15,069 nt of DNA from Burkholderiales bacterium (GCA_947456845.1 CANGUJ010000042.1:1-15069), one strand, 5' to 3'. Counted from the first letter of the stretch, positions 1-6,534 are shown. Program-made: numbers and translations. The notes: generated by a model not told the origin, from the letters alone.

Positions 1-102
1 GGTGGCGCCCTCCGCCACCTCGAGGTCGATCATGTTGGTGCGGCGCGCCTCGGCCGGCAGGTAGTCCGCCAGCGTCGCGTAGAGCTTGAAGGTGATGTTC
101 AT
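1..102 (-). CDS. MoaD/ThiS-family sulfur-carrier protein, N-terminal part only
   Basis: The minus strand opens with ATG at 102 and stays open to the window edge, giving 34 residues that begin MNITFKLYATLADYLP and continue with an IDLEVAEGAT segment. This is the typical first half of a MoaD/ThiS ubiquitin-like fold: a beta strand, then LYATLADYLP, then an acidic strand leading to EGAT. Family members carry sulfur on a C-terminal Gly-Gly for molybdopterin or tungstopterin synthesis or for thiamine synthesis. That C-terminus lies outside the window, so function and length cannot be confirmed. The start is 31 bases after the pdxH stop on the same strand, so the two are probably co-transcribed. 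GGGA about eight bases upstream is a weak ribosome site. A link to the pterin enzymes at the other end of the window is inference only. Confidence 0.72.
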   Translation of the reverse strand, partial: MNITFKLYATLADYLPAEARRTNMIDLEVAEGAT

Positions 103-133
103 CGGCGTATCCCGGTGCGGACGGTCTGCCCCG

Positions 134-790
134 TCAGGGGGCTAGCCTGCCGATACGCCAGCCGGTGGCGGTCCGGCTGTAGACGATGCGGTCATGCAGT
201 CGGCTGCGCCGGCCCTGCCAGAACTCGAAGCATTCGGGAACGAGCCGATAGCCTCCCCAGTGCGGCGGACGCGCCGGTGCATCGCCCAGGCGGGCCTGCG
301 CGGCGGCGAACTCGCGTTCCAGCCAGGCACGGTCGGCGATCTCGCGGCTTTGCGGCGAAGCGTGGGCGCCGATCCGACTGAGCAGCGGGCGCGAGGCGAA
401 GTAGGCGTCGGCCGCCGCGGCCTCCGCACGCTCGACGCGGCCCTCGACGCGCACCTCGCGCTCGAGTTCGACCCAGTGGAACAGGATGGCGGCGAACGGA
501 TTGGCCGCCAGTTCGGCGCCCTTGCGGCTTTCGTAGTTGGTGTAGAAGACGAGGCCGCGCGGGTCGACTTCCTTGAGCAGCACGATGCGCGAGGACGGCC
601 GCCCCTGCAGGTTGGCGGTCGCCAGCGACATGGCGGTCGGCTCCGGACACTTCGCGGTCATCGCCTCGGCCAGCCATTTGCGGAACTGTTCGATCGGGTC
701 GGCGGACACGTCGGTCGCGTCGAGCGACGCGAGGGCATAGTCCTTGCGGAGGTCCGCGAGGTTCAATTCGGTCGGCGGGGAGGGCTGCAT
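134..790 (-). CDS. pdxH: Pyridoxamine/pyridoxine 5'-phosphate oxidase
   Basis: The 218-residue product matches PdxH in length and motif order. PdxH is a cytosolic FMN enzyme that oxidises pyridoxamine or pyridoxine 5'-phosphate to pyridoxal 5'-phosphate with O2, the last step of vitamin B6 synthesis and salvage. Visible FMN and substrate motifs are RIVLLK (68-73), FYTNYESRKG (82-91), RPPHWGGYRL (174-183), EFWQGRRSRLHDR (189-201) and the C-terminal W-x-I-x-RLAP. The first 25 or so residues contain the usual LADLRKDYALASLD helix. ATG at 790 has only a weak ribosome site, but it gives the expected N-terminus. The gene is divergent from the SWIB/H1-like gene and lies just upstream of the MoaD-like gene on the same strand. 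Nothing looks truncated. Confidence 0.96.
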   Translation of the reverse strand: MQPSPPTELNLADLRKDYALASLDATDVSADPIEQFRKWLAEAMTAKCPEPTAMSLATANLQGRPSSRIVLLKEVDPRGLVFYTNYESRKGAELAANPFAAILFHWVELEREVRVEGRVERAEAAAADAYFASRPLLSRIGAHASPQSREIADRAWLEREFAAAQARLGDAPARPPHWGGYRLVPECFEFWQGRRSRLHDRIVYSRTATGWRIGRLAP

Positions 791-840
791 CGTGGTGGTC
801 CGGCGACAGGGCGTGCCGCACCGCTTGTTGGGATAACCCT

Positions 841-846
841 ATTCTA
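841..846 (-). promoter_or_regulatory. Possible -10 element of the pdxH promoter
   Basis: On the minus strand the hexamer reads TAGAAT, five of six matches to the sigma-70 -10 consensus, about 50 bases before the pdxH start. No good -35 hexamer stands at 16-18 bases, so this is only a candidate. Confidence 0.25.
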
Positions 847-875
847 ACGCGGCCCAATGCTGGCGAAGCACACGA

Positions 876-922
876 CGCATGGAGCCGACCACCACAACCG
901 GTTGTGGTGGGAGTGACATGCG
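876..922. promoter_or_regulatory. Nested dyad with a perfect 22-base palindrome between pdxH and the SWIB gene
   Basis: Bases 889-910 form a perfect palindrome of two 11-base arms (CCACCACAACC and its reverse complement) with no spacer. It is flanked by a second inverted pair, CGCATG at 876-881 and CATGCG at 917-922, offset by one base from perfect symmetry. With no loop at the centre, the inner part looks more like a dimeric repressor or activator site than an RNA hairpin. It lies about 100 bases upstream of the pdxH start and about 115 bases upstream of the candidate promoter of the SWIB gene, so it could serve either. No specific regulator is recognised. Confidence 0.6.
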
Positions 923-977
923 GCACAGGCCCTAGTGACCCGTCTTTTCCGGCGGCCGCCCGCGCCGCGCCGCTTTT

Positions 978-1016
978 CAGAGGGAAAACGCGCGAAAATT
1001 TTCGCTTCTCCCTCTG
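978..1016. promoter_or_regulatory. Second nested inverted repeat upstream of the SWIB gene
   Basis: Outer arms CAGAGGGA (978-985) and TCCCTCTG (1009-1016) surround an inner 14-base perfect palindrome, GCGAAAATTTTCGC (992-1005). The centres of the outer and inner dyads differ by 1.5 bases. The AT-rich middle in GC-rich surroundings and a position just upstream of the candidate -35 (1025) suggest a protein-binding site, possibly a nucleoid protein or autoregulatory site. A structured RNA is possible only if transcription starts further upstream. Confidence 0.5.
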
Positions 1017-1024
1017 TAAACCCG

Positions 1025-1053
1025 TTGACAAGGCATTGCGGAGTGTGCATCCT
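1025..1053 (+). promoter_or_regulatory. Candidate sigma-70 promoter for the SWIB/H1-like gene
   Basis: A perfect TTGACA -35 hexamer stands at 1025-1030. After a 17-base spacer comes a poor -10, CATCCT (1048-1053, three of six matches). If used, transcription would start near 1060 and leave a leader of about 147 bases before the ATG at 1207. The weak -10 keeps confidence low. Confidence 0.4.
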
Positions 1054-1193
1054 TCGCGCTGTCACTCTCGGAGAGAGCATTTTTCAGAGTGGCAAGAGAC
1101 GCAAAATCGTGTGCGGTCGGTTGCAGCAGCGCCGGTTTTGCGACTCTTGGCAAGTCAGATGCTCGAAACGTTCCGTCACTCTTCATCTTTTCT

Positions 1194-1199
1194 GGAGGA
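1194..1199 (+). promoter_or_regulatory. Strong ribosome binding site that fixes the start of the SWIB gene
   Basis: GGAGGA stands seven bases before the ATG at 1207. The frame is open upstream as far as 904, but only the ATG at 1207 has a ribosome site and it begins the typical MATAKK N-terminus. Confidence 0.85.
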
Positions 1200-1206
1200 A
1201 ACACGC

Positions 1207-1635
1207 ATGGCAACTGCCAAGAAACCCGCAGCCAAGAAACCCGCGGCGAAGAAACCGGCCGCCAAGAAACCCGCCGCGAAAAAGGTAGCCGCGAAGAAGC
1301 CGGCCGCCAAGAAACCTGCGGCCAAAAAACCCGCGGCCAAGAAGCCCGCCGCCAAGAAAGCCGCTGCGCCCAAGAAAAAGCGCGCCCCGAATGCGGCCTT
1401 CATGAAGCCCGTCACCCCGTCGGCCACCCTGGCTGCCGTGATTGGCGAAAAGCCGGCGCCGCGCACTGAAGTCACCAGCAAGATCTGGGCGTACATCAAG
1501 AAGAACGGCCTGCAGGACAAGACCAACAAGCGCATGATCAACGCCGACGACAAGCTCAAGGCCGTATTCGGCGGCAAGAAGCAGGTCTCGATGTTCGAAA
1601 TGACCAAGCTGGTCTCGGCCCACCTCAAGGCCTGA
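1207..1635 (+). CDS. Histone H1-like Lys/Ala/Pro-repeat protein with C-terminal SWIB domain
   Basis: The 142-residue protein has two parts. Residues 4-53 are ten near-perfect AKKPA units (one AKKVA, the last AKKAA), a basic, unstructured tail like eukaryotic histone H1 and bacterial AlgP/Hc1-type proteins, expected to bind DNA without sequence preference. Residues 66-141 form a SWIB/MDM2-type domain: FMKPVTPS, LAAVIG, then TSKIWAYIKKNGLQD, KRMINADDKLKAVFGGK and FEMTKLVSAHLK. In eukaryotes SWIB domains belong to SWI/SNF remodelling complexes; bacterial copies occur in Chlamydiae and many betaproteobacteria with poorly known roles, probably in nucleoid organisation. Stand-alone regulation is suggested by its own promoter candidate, strong ribosome site and terminator. 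Repeat number probably varies between strains. Confidence 0.92.
   Translation: MATAKKPAAKKPAAKKPAAKKPAAKKVAAKKPAAKKPAAKKPAAKKPAAKKAAAPKKKRAPNAAFMKPVTPSATLAAVIGEKPAPRTEVTSKIWAYIKKNGLQDKTNKRMINADDKLKAVFGGKKQVSMFEMTKLVSAHLKA
1216..1365 (+). repeat. Ten in-frame 15-base tandem repeats coding the AKKPA tail
   Basis: Ten 15-base units of the type GCCAAGAAACCCGCG run without frame change and encode (AKKPA)n. Units differ mostly at third codon positions. Such repeats expand and contract by slippage in whole units, which would alter the length of the DNA-binding tail while keeping the SWIB domain in frame. Confidence 0.9.
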
Positions 1636-1659
1636 TGGCTTCACGCGCCCGCAGCATGT

Positions 1660-1690
1660 AAAAGGCCCGCTTGCGCGGGCCTTTTCTTTT
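1660..1690 (+). terminator. Intrinsic terminator after the SWIB gene, probably bidirectional
   Basis: An 11-base-pair perfect stem (AAAAGGCCCGC at 1660-1670, its complement at 1675-1685) with a TTGC loop is followed by CTTTT. The A-run on the left arm becomes a U-run on the minus strand, so it should also stop transcripts coming from the PhyH gene. Confidence 0.92.
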
Positions 1691-1782
1691 TGGGGCTTTT
1701 TTTGGGGCTTTTTTTTGAGGCCTTTTTTGAGGCCTTTTTTGCGGCCTTTTCTCTTGCGGTGTCTCTTGCGGTATCTCTTGCG
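1687..1782. repeat. Eight exact-length 12-base repeat units after the terminator
   Basis: The stretch divides into eight consecutive 12-base units with no length drift: TTTTTGGGGCTT twice, TTTTTTGAGGCC twice, TTTTTTGCGGCC, TTTTCTCTTGCG, GTGTCTCTTGCG and GTATCTCTTGCG. On the minus strand one frame gives a tetrapeptide series (RDTA, RDTA, REKA, AKKA, SKKA, SKKS, PKKS, PKKK) inside a 71-codon open frame, 1856 to 1641, that would start with TTG. An alternative frame from ATG at 1846 also stays open. Neither frame has a good ribosome site, and the terminator hairpin lies inside both. It may be a small basic peptide gene, the relic of an H1-like tail, or simple slippage DNA. I do not call a gene here. 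Confidence 0.8.
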
Positions 1783-1881
1783 GGCCGCGTCGCTCCGCGC
1801 GAGCGCGCCGTTGGCCGGCCCTCGCGTCGCCTCGTTCCCGGGGCATGATCAGGCAAGCGTAGGCGCCGGCGACGCCTCCGG

Positions 1882-2658
1882 CTACTTCAGGAACCCGCTG
1901 GTGACTTGCACCGCTGCCGACAAGGCGTCGTTGCGCGGGTCGTCAAGCGCAAGCAGGCGCCGCAGTTCAGGCGCAAGCGCCGCCTGGGTTTGCGGGCGCA
2001 GCAGGCGCTTCTGGTACTGCTGCTGCGGCTTGTCGGCGCGGCAATAGAAGCTGTGCAACGCGGTGCGCGGCCGGTCGGTGCGGTTGGCTTCGCCGCCATG
2101 CCACAGGTGGGCATTCATCACTACCACCGTGCCGGCGCGGCCGGTGAGCAGGACTTCGTCGGGATGCCGGGCGCGCGGATTCTCCGGCAGGCGTTGCAAC
2201 CGATGGGTGCCCGGCACCGCGCGCGTCGGTCCGTTGTCGCGGGTGAAATCGTCAAGCATCCAGATGCAGTTGCACACCCAGTAGCCCCGCTCGTCCGGCA
2301 GGGCGCCCATGTCGCAGTGCAGAGGCTGCCCGATCCCGTTGTGCGGCAGGGCGGACCGAACATTCAGGCTGGAGAGTTTGAAGTCCCGCCCCAGCACATG
2401 CCCGACCGCGTCGAGGATCGCCGGCATGGCGATGGCGGAGCGGAATACCGCACCCTTGTCGACGCAGTTGGCCAGGCGCAGTGCGCCGGGTTCGTGCTTG
2501 AACTCGGATCCGGCATGTTCGCCTTCCTGCGCCGCGATCGCGGAGATTCTGGCGCGCATTTCCAGCAGCAGGGCGGGCGGCATGAAATCCGGCAGGACGG
2601 TATAGCCCGCCAGATCGAGTTCGCGTCGCTGTGCAGGCGTGATGGTCTGTGGCTGCAT
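1882..2658 (-). CDS. Phytanoyl-CoA dioxygenase (PhyH) family protein
   Basis: The 258-residue product is an Fe(II)/2-oxoglutarate-dependent dioxygenase of the PhyH family. The iron-binding triad is visible as H114-x-D116 (in QPLHCDMGAL) and H187 (in MNAHLWHGGEANRT), with R198 in PRTALHSFYCR as the likely 2-oxoglutarate-binding arginine. The N-terminus (LAGYTVLPDFMPPALLLEMRARI) is also typical. Bacterial PhyH members hydroxylate very different small molecules, such as ectoine, acyl-CoAs or phosphonates, and nothing here tells the substrate. Start ATG 2658 has GGGGA upstream. The gene stands alone, divergent from the RDD operon and convergent with the SWIB gene. A -10-like GATAAT lies about 45 bases before the start. 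Confidence 0.88.
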   Translation of the reverse strand: MQPQTITPAQRRELDLAGYTVLPDFMPPALLLEMRARISAIAAQEGEHAGSEFKHEPGALRLANCVDKGAVFRSAIAMPAILDAVGHVLGRDFKLSSLNVRSALPHNGIGQPLHCDMGALPDERGYWVCNCIWMLDDFTRDNGPTRAVPGTHRLQRLPENPRARHPDEVLLTGRAGTVVVMNAHLWHGGEANRTDRPRTALHSFYCRADKPQQQYQKRLLRPQTQAALAPELRRLLALDDPRNDALSAAVQVTSGFLK

Positions 2659-2703
2659 GGCATCTTTTCCCCGGCGGGCGAGGCGGCGCCCCCGACTGCG
2701 TTT

Positions 2704-2756
2704 ATTATCCGCGCAAGCCGGCGTGCTTGCGCCCTGTCCCCGCCGATTGCTAGCAT
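2704..2756. promoter_or_regulatory. Divergent control region between the PhyH gene and the RDD-MoxR operon
   Basis: The 137-base gap (2659-2795) contains GATAAT on the minus strand (2704-2709), a likely -10 for the PhyH gene. It also has a perfect hairpin or operator, GCGCAAGC / GCTTGCGC (2711-2718 and 2725-2732, six-base loop). TTGCGC at 2727-2732 with TAGCAT at 2751-2756 is a weak plus-strand promoter candidate. The dyad overlaps where both polymerases would bind. Confidence 0.4.
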
Positions 2757-2795
2757 GTCCCGGCCGGGCTTCTCCAACCTCCGCCTCCCTGGTCC

Positions 2796-3320
2796 ATGGC
2801 CGACTCTTCCCGTCCCGCGTTCACGCCGCCTCCCAACCCCTATGCGGCCCCGCAGGCGGCCATCGTCCCGGACATCCTCGACGGCGGCGGCGCCGCCCCG
2901 GCTGCGCGGTCGCAGCGCCTGCGCGCAGCCATCGTCGATTACCTCATCTTCGTGGTACCGGTGGCGATCATGGTGATTCCGATGGCATTGTTCCGCGGCA
3001 GCCATCTCGTGAACAATCTCGCCATGCCCGCCGGCGGCCTCGGGGTTCTCGGCCTCCTCGCCTGGAATGGCCTGCTGCTGGCCCGCAACGGACAGACCAT
3101 CGGCAAGCGCTCGGTCGGCATCCGCGTGGTGCGCACAGACGGCGCGGATGCCGGTTTCGTTCGCCTGTTTTTCCTGCGTGGCGGGCTGGCCTGGCTGATC
3201 ACGGCGCTCCCGGCGATCGGCGGCCTGTTTGCGCTCGTCAATGCGCTGTTCATTTTCCGCAATGACCGCCGCTGCCTGCACGACCTGATCGCCGACACCC
3301 GGGTGGTGGAAGCTGAATAA
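2796..3320 (+). CDS. RDD-family membrane protein, first copy
   Basis: The 174-residue protein starts with a Pro/Ala-rich cytosolic segment (1-38) followed by an RDD domain. The family marks are R41/R43 and D48 in QRLRAAIVDYL, GQTIGKRSVGIRVV (99-112) and RRCLHDLIADTRVV (158-171). Hydrophobic segments at about 46-66, 78-97 and 128-154 suggest three membrane spans. RDD proteins are small inner-membrane proteins of largely unknown function; some have been linked to ion transport. It heads a seven-gene plus-strand run and is followed after 19 bases by a second RDD gene. Start ATG 2796 has no strong ribosome site, so a slightly different start is possible. Confidence 0.85.
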   Translation: MADSSRPAFTPPPNPYAAPQAAIVPDILDGGGAAPAARSQRLRAAIVDYLIFVVPVAIMVIPMALFRGSHLVNNLAMPAGGLGVLGLLAWNGLLLARNGQTIGKRSVGIRVVRTDGADAGFVRLFFLRGGLAWLITALPAIGGLFALVNALFIFRNDRRCLHDLIADTRVVEAE

Positions 3321-3339
3321 CGCACAGAAAGCGCCCCCG

Positions 3340-4023
3340 ATGCTCGACACGCTGCGGCGTGTACCGACCCCCGAGGGCTTCGAATTGACGCTGCGGCTGG
3401 CCGGTCCGGTGGCGCGAGCGCTCGCCTATGCCGTCGACCTCGTCATCCGGGCCGCAGTCCTGCTGGCCCTCTCGATATCGCTGCCCGAACTGGTAGGGGG
3501 AGGTGCCGGCCTGCTGCTGATCGCTTACTTCCTGCTGGAATGGTTCTACCCGGTCGCTTTCGAGGTATGGTGGGGCGGCGCCACGCCAGGCAAGCGCGCC
3601 TTCGGCCTGGCGGTGCTTGGCGACAACGGCGCGCCGGTCACCTTCGGCGCCTCGGTGACCCGCAACCTGTTGCGCGCAGTGGACTTCCTGCCCATGTTGT
3701 ACGCCTTCGGGCTGGTTTCCATGCTGGTCGCGCGCGACTTCAAGCGTCTCGGCGACCTGGCCGCCGGCACCATCGTGGTCTATCGGGACCGCCCGGGGGT
3801 GCGCGCGGCGATCCCCGCGGCGCCCCCGCTGGCCCCGGCGGTCAGCCTCAACCTCGAGGAACGACGCGCCATCCTCGACTTCGCCGAGCGTCATGCGACG
3901 CTGAGCGAAGAGCGTGCCGATGAAGTCGCCAGCCATGCGACCCCGCTGCTGCGCCGCGGCGCGCCGCCGGCGCGGACCCTGCTGTCCATCGCCAACCACC
4001 AGCGCGGGGGCAGGCCCATATGA
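3340..4023 (+). CDS. RDD-family membrane protein, second copy
   Basis: This 227-residue RDD protein carries R26 and D33 in ARALAYAVDLV, GGATPGKRAFGLAVL (79-93), RNLLRAVDFLPM (108-119) and DFKRLGDLAAGTIVVYRD (133-150). Membrane spans are likely at about 28-50, 54-75 and 115-132. It differs from the first copy by a cytosolic C-terminal extension of about 75 residues with a charged helix (LEERRAILDFAERHATLSEE). This organisation is often seen for RDD proteins beside SpoIIM and MoxR genes. The stop overlaps the next start in ATGA (4020-4023), so translation is probably coupled. The two copies share only the family motifs, so they are old paralogs rather than a recent duplication. Confidence 0.88.
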   Translation: MLDTLRRVPTPEGFELTLRLAGPVARALAYAVDLVIRAAVLLALSISLPELVGGGAGLLLIAYFLLEWFYPVAFEVWWGGATPGKRAFGLAVLGDNGAPVTFGASVTRNLLRAVDFLPMLYAFGLVSMLVARDFKRLGDLAAGTIVVYRDRPGVRAAIPAAPPLAPAVSLNLEERRAILDFAERHATLSEERADEVASHATPLLRRGAPPARTLLSIANHQRGGRPI

Positions 4024-5009
4024 ACCAGGCACAGTTCGAAGCCCGGCATGCCGCGGAGTGGCGCGACTTCGAATCCTGGCTCGACGCGCCGGGCGCGCGC
4101 AAGGAGGCGGCGGCCGGCGTCAATCCGCGCCACTGGCCGCATCGCTATCGCGCCGTGGCGCACCACCTGGCGCTGGCACACGACCGCGCCTACGGTCCCG
4201 AACTGGTGGACCGCCTGCAGAGCCTCGCCCTGCGCGGCCACCAGGCGCTCTACGGCAGCCGCGGTAACGCGATGGCCGCGGTGATCGAATTCATCGGCAG
4301 CGGTTTCCCGGCCCTGGTCCGACGCGAATCGACCCTGATCCTGACGGCCATCGCCCTCCTGTTCGTGCCCTTGCTCGGCCTGATCGCCATCCTGTTGCGC
4401 TGGCCGGATTTCGTGCACTATCTCGCAAGCCCAGAGCAACTGCTGCAGTACGAGGCCATGTACGCGCCCGCCAACCGCGCGCTGGGGCCGCAGCACAAGG
4501 CCGAAAGCCAACTCGCGATGTTCGGCTACTACATCTGGAACAACGTGCGGATCGATTTCCAGTGTTTCGCCGGCGGCTTGCTGTTCGGCGTCGGTGCGAT
4601 CTTCTTCATGATCTACAACGGCCTGATGATCGGCGCGGTGGCCGGGCACCTCACGCAACTGGGCTACATCTCCACCTTCTGGGGCTTTGTCGCCGGGCAC
4701 AGTTCATGGGAACTGCTGGGCGCCGCCATCTCCGGCGCAGCCGGCCTGAAGATCGGCTGGGCCCTGATCGCGCCGGGCCCGCACACCCGCATGGCGTCCC
4801 TCAAGATCGCCTCGCGCACTGCGGTGCGCCTCCTGTACGGCGCGGCCGGCATGACCACCTGCGCAGCCTTCATCGAGGCCTTCTGGTCTTCGCTGCGCAA
4901 CCTGCCGGTGGAACTCAAGGTCACCGTGGGCATCGTGTTCTGGGCCCTGTTCCTGGCCTACTTCCTGTTCGCCGGGCGCGACCGCGACGCCGCCAGCCAT
5001 GCGGATTGA
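4020..5009 (+). CDS. SpoIIM-like (stage II sporulation protein M family) membrane protein
   Basis: The 329-residue protein has a cytosolic N-terminal helical part (1-100) and then a SpoIIM/DUF95 membrane domain. Family features are NNVRIDFQCFAGGLLFGVG (174-192), YNGLMIGAVAGH (199-210), the FVAGHSSWELLGAAISGAAGLKIGWALI block (223-250) with H227 and E231, and R257/S260/L261 after the glycine-rich turn. Membrane spans are likely near 104-127, 182-202, 203-220, 232-250, 268-286 and 300-317. In Bacillus SpoIIM works with SpoIID and SpoIIP in forespore engulfment. In a non-spore-former the fold must serve something else, and its constant neighbours are RDD, MoxR and DUF58 genes. It overlaps the next gene by 11 bases. 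Confidence 0.88.
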   Translation: MNQAQFEARHAAEWRDFESWLDAPGARKEAAAGVNPRHWPHRYRAVAHHLALAHDRAYGPELVDRLQSLALRGHQALYGSRGNAMAAVIEFIGSGFPALVRRESTLILTAIALLFVPLLGLIAILLRWPDFVHYLASPEQLLQYEAMYAPANRALGPQHKAESQLAMFGYYIWNNVRIDFQCFAGGLLFGVGAIFFMIYNGLMIGAVAGHLTQLGYISTFWGFVAGHSSWELLGAAISGAAGLKIGWALIAPGPHTRMASLKIASRTAVRLLYGAAGMTTCAAFIEAFWSSLRNLPVELKVTVGIVFWALFLAYFLFAGRDRDAASHAD

Positions 5010-6534
5010 ACAGCTTTCGCTGGCTCTGCGCGCACGCAACGCATGGGAGGCGTTCGACCTCGGCATCGCGCTGGCGCGCCAGACCGGGCTGCCGCTGTTC
5101 GCCGGCTTCGCCCTGCCCTACGTCGCCTTCGCGGTCCTGGTCAACCTCGCGCTGTGGGGCCAGCCAACCCTGGCCGCCATCGCGGTGTGGTGGTTCAAAC
5201 CCGTCTTCGACCGTATCGCCTTGCATGTATTGGCCCAGGCGGTATTCGGCACGGTGCCGAACGTGCGCGCCACCCTGCGCGGCCTGCGTGCGGTGCCGCG
5301 CAGCGGGCTGTTCGCCGCGCTCACCCTGGAGCGCTTCGATTTCGCGCGCAGCTTTCACCTGCCGGTCGCGCAGCTGGAAGGCCAGACCGGGCGGGCCGGG
5401 CGCGCGCGCCGCAGGCTGCTGGACCGGCGCACCCGCAGCCACGCTGTGTGGCTCACGGTGGTGGTGATTCACTTCGTCTATGTACTGATCCTGGGCTTCG
5501 ACGGGCTCCTGCGCCTGCTCGCCCCCGAGGGCGTGCAGTTCGGTTTCGATCTCGCGGACCTGTTCGGTGGCCAGGACGCGGGCGACAACGGCCTCCTGGC
5601 CCAGTACCTGTTCAGCGCCGCCCTGCTGGCCGCGGAGTGCATCCTCGAGCCCCTGTACGTCGCGGCGGGCTTCACCCTGTACCTGAGCCGCCGCACCTCG
5701 CTGGAAGGCTGGGACCTCGAAATCGCCTTTCGCCGCCTCGCCGCGCGCCATGGCGCCGGCGGCGCAGCCACCCTGGCACTGCTGCTGGCCCTCTGCACGG
5801 GTCTGGCCGTGCCCGATGCGGCGCAGGCCGCCAATGCGCCCGAGGTGGCGCAGGCGAGCGCCGCGCCTGGCGCGAGCGCCGACAAGGCCGCCATCGAGCA
5901 GATCCTCAAGTCGCCCGATTTCCGCGAATATGAAGAGATCACAAGCTGGAAGCGCAAGGGCCAGCCACCGGAAGACAAGCCCGACTTGCCCCGCCCCAAC
6001 GCCGATTTCGACTTTCTCGCCAAGCTCGCGCGCGTGCTGGCCGAACTCATGCGCATCCTCGCCTGGGTGGCCGCCATCTTCATCGCCGGCTGGCTCGTCT
6101 ACCAGATCAGCCAGCGGCTCGGCTGGTTCCGCGGCGTTTTCAAGGGTGAGCGTGCGTGGCGGCCGGAGGTGATGTTCGGCATGGACCTGCGGCCCGAATC
6201 CTTGCCCGCCGACATCGCCGCGGCGGCGCGCGAGCGGCTGCGCGCATCCGACCTGCGCGGCGCCCTCTCGCTCCTGTATCGCGGCGCGCTGGCCGGCCTG
6301 GTGCACGAACGCAACCTTGCCCTGCGCGCAGGCGATACCGAGGGCGACTGCGTGCGGCGCGTCGGCGCCACCGCGCCGGCGGCGATGGCGACCTACTTCG
6401 CCCGGCTCGTCGAGGCCTGGGCCCTGCTGGCCTATGCGCGCCGCAGCCCCGAACCCGCGTTGGTCGAACGCCTGGTCGGCGAATGGGAACAGCATTTCGG
6501 CGGGCGCACCGACGCGGCGAAGGCGGCTCCGTGA
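4999..6534 (+). CDS. Large membrane protein with C-terminal DUF4129-type domain
   Basis: The 511-residue protein appears to join two modules. The N-terminal half (1-250) has several hydrophobic segments (about 34-66, 150-170, 203-228) and no recognised domain. At 252-277 a hydrophobic stretch ends in VPDAAQA, which looks like a signal-peptide segment inside the protein. It is followed by a likely periplasmic linker (280-340) and another span at 352-372. The last 130 residues are a DUF4129-like cytosolic domain: ARERLRASDLRGALSLLYRG, then LVHERNLAL, then TYFARLVEAWALLAYARR. DUF4129 genes typically sit beside DUF58, MoxR and DUF4350 genes. The function is unknown; a scaffold coupling the membrane to the MoxR ATPase is a guess. 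Confidence 0.75.
   Translation: MRIEQLSLALRARNAWEAFDLGIALARQTGLPLFAGFALPYVAFAVLVNLALWGQPTLAAIAVWWFKPVFDRIALHVLAQAVFGTVPNVRATLRGLRAVPRSGLFAALTLERFDFARSFHLPVAQLEGQTGRAGRARRRLLDRRTRSHAVWLTVVVIHFVYVLILGFDGLLRLLAPEGVQFGFDLADLFGGQDAGDNGLLAQYLFSAALLAAECILEPLYVAAGFTLYLSRRTSLEGWDLEIAFRRLAARHGAGGAATLALLLALCTGLAVPDAAQAANAPEVAQASAAPGASADKAAIEQILKSPDFREYEEITSWKRKGQPPEDKPDLPRPNADFDFLAKLARVLAELMRILAWVAAIFIAGWLVYQISQRLGWFRGVFKGERAWRPEVMFGMDLRPESLPADIAAAARERLRASDLRGALSLLYRGALAGLVHERNLALRAGDTEGDCVRRVGATAPAAMATYFARLVEAWALLAYARRSPEPALVERLVGEWEQHFGGRTDAAKAAP

Noticed and set aside
904..1206. N-terminal extension of the SWIB protein by about 100 residues
   Set aside because: The open frame runs through palindromes and the promoter candidate, its translation is arginine-rich nonsense, and a strong ribosome site marks the ATG at 1207.
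1216..1365. Regular short repeats resembling a CRISPR array
   Set aside because: Units are 15 bases with no spacers and code for AKKPA in frame; this is a protein tail.
4921..6495. Open frame of 524 codons on the minus strand
   Set aside because: Antisense to the DUF4129 gene, compositionally biased, and the plus-strand gene is supported by start-stop overlaps on both sides.
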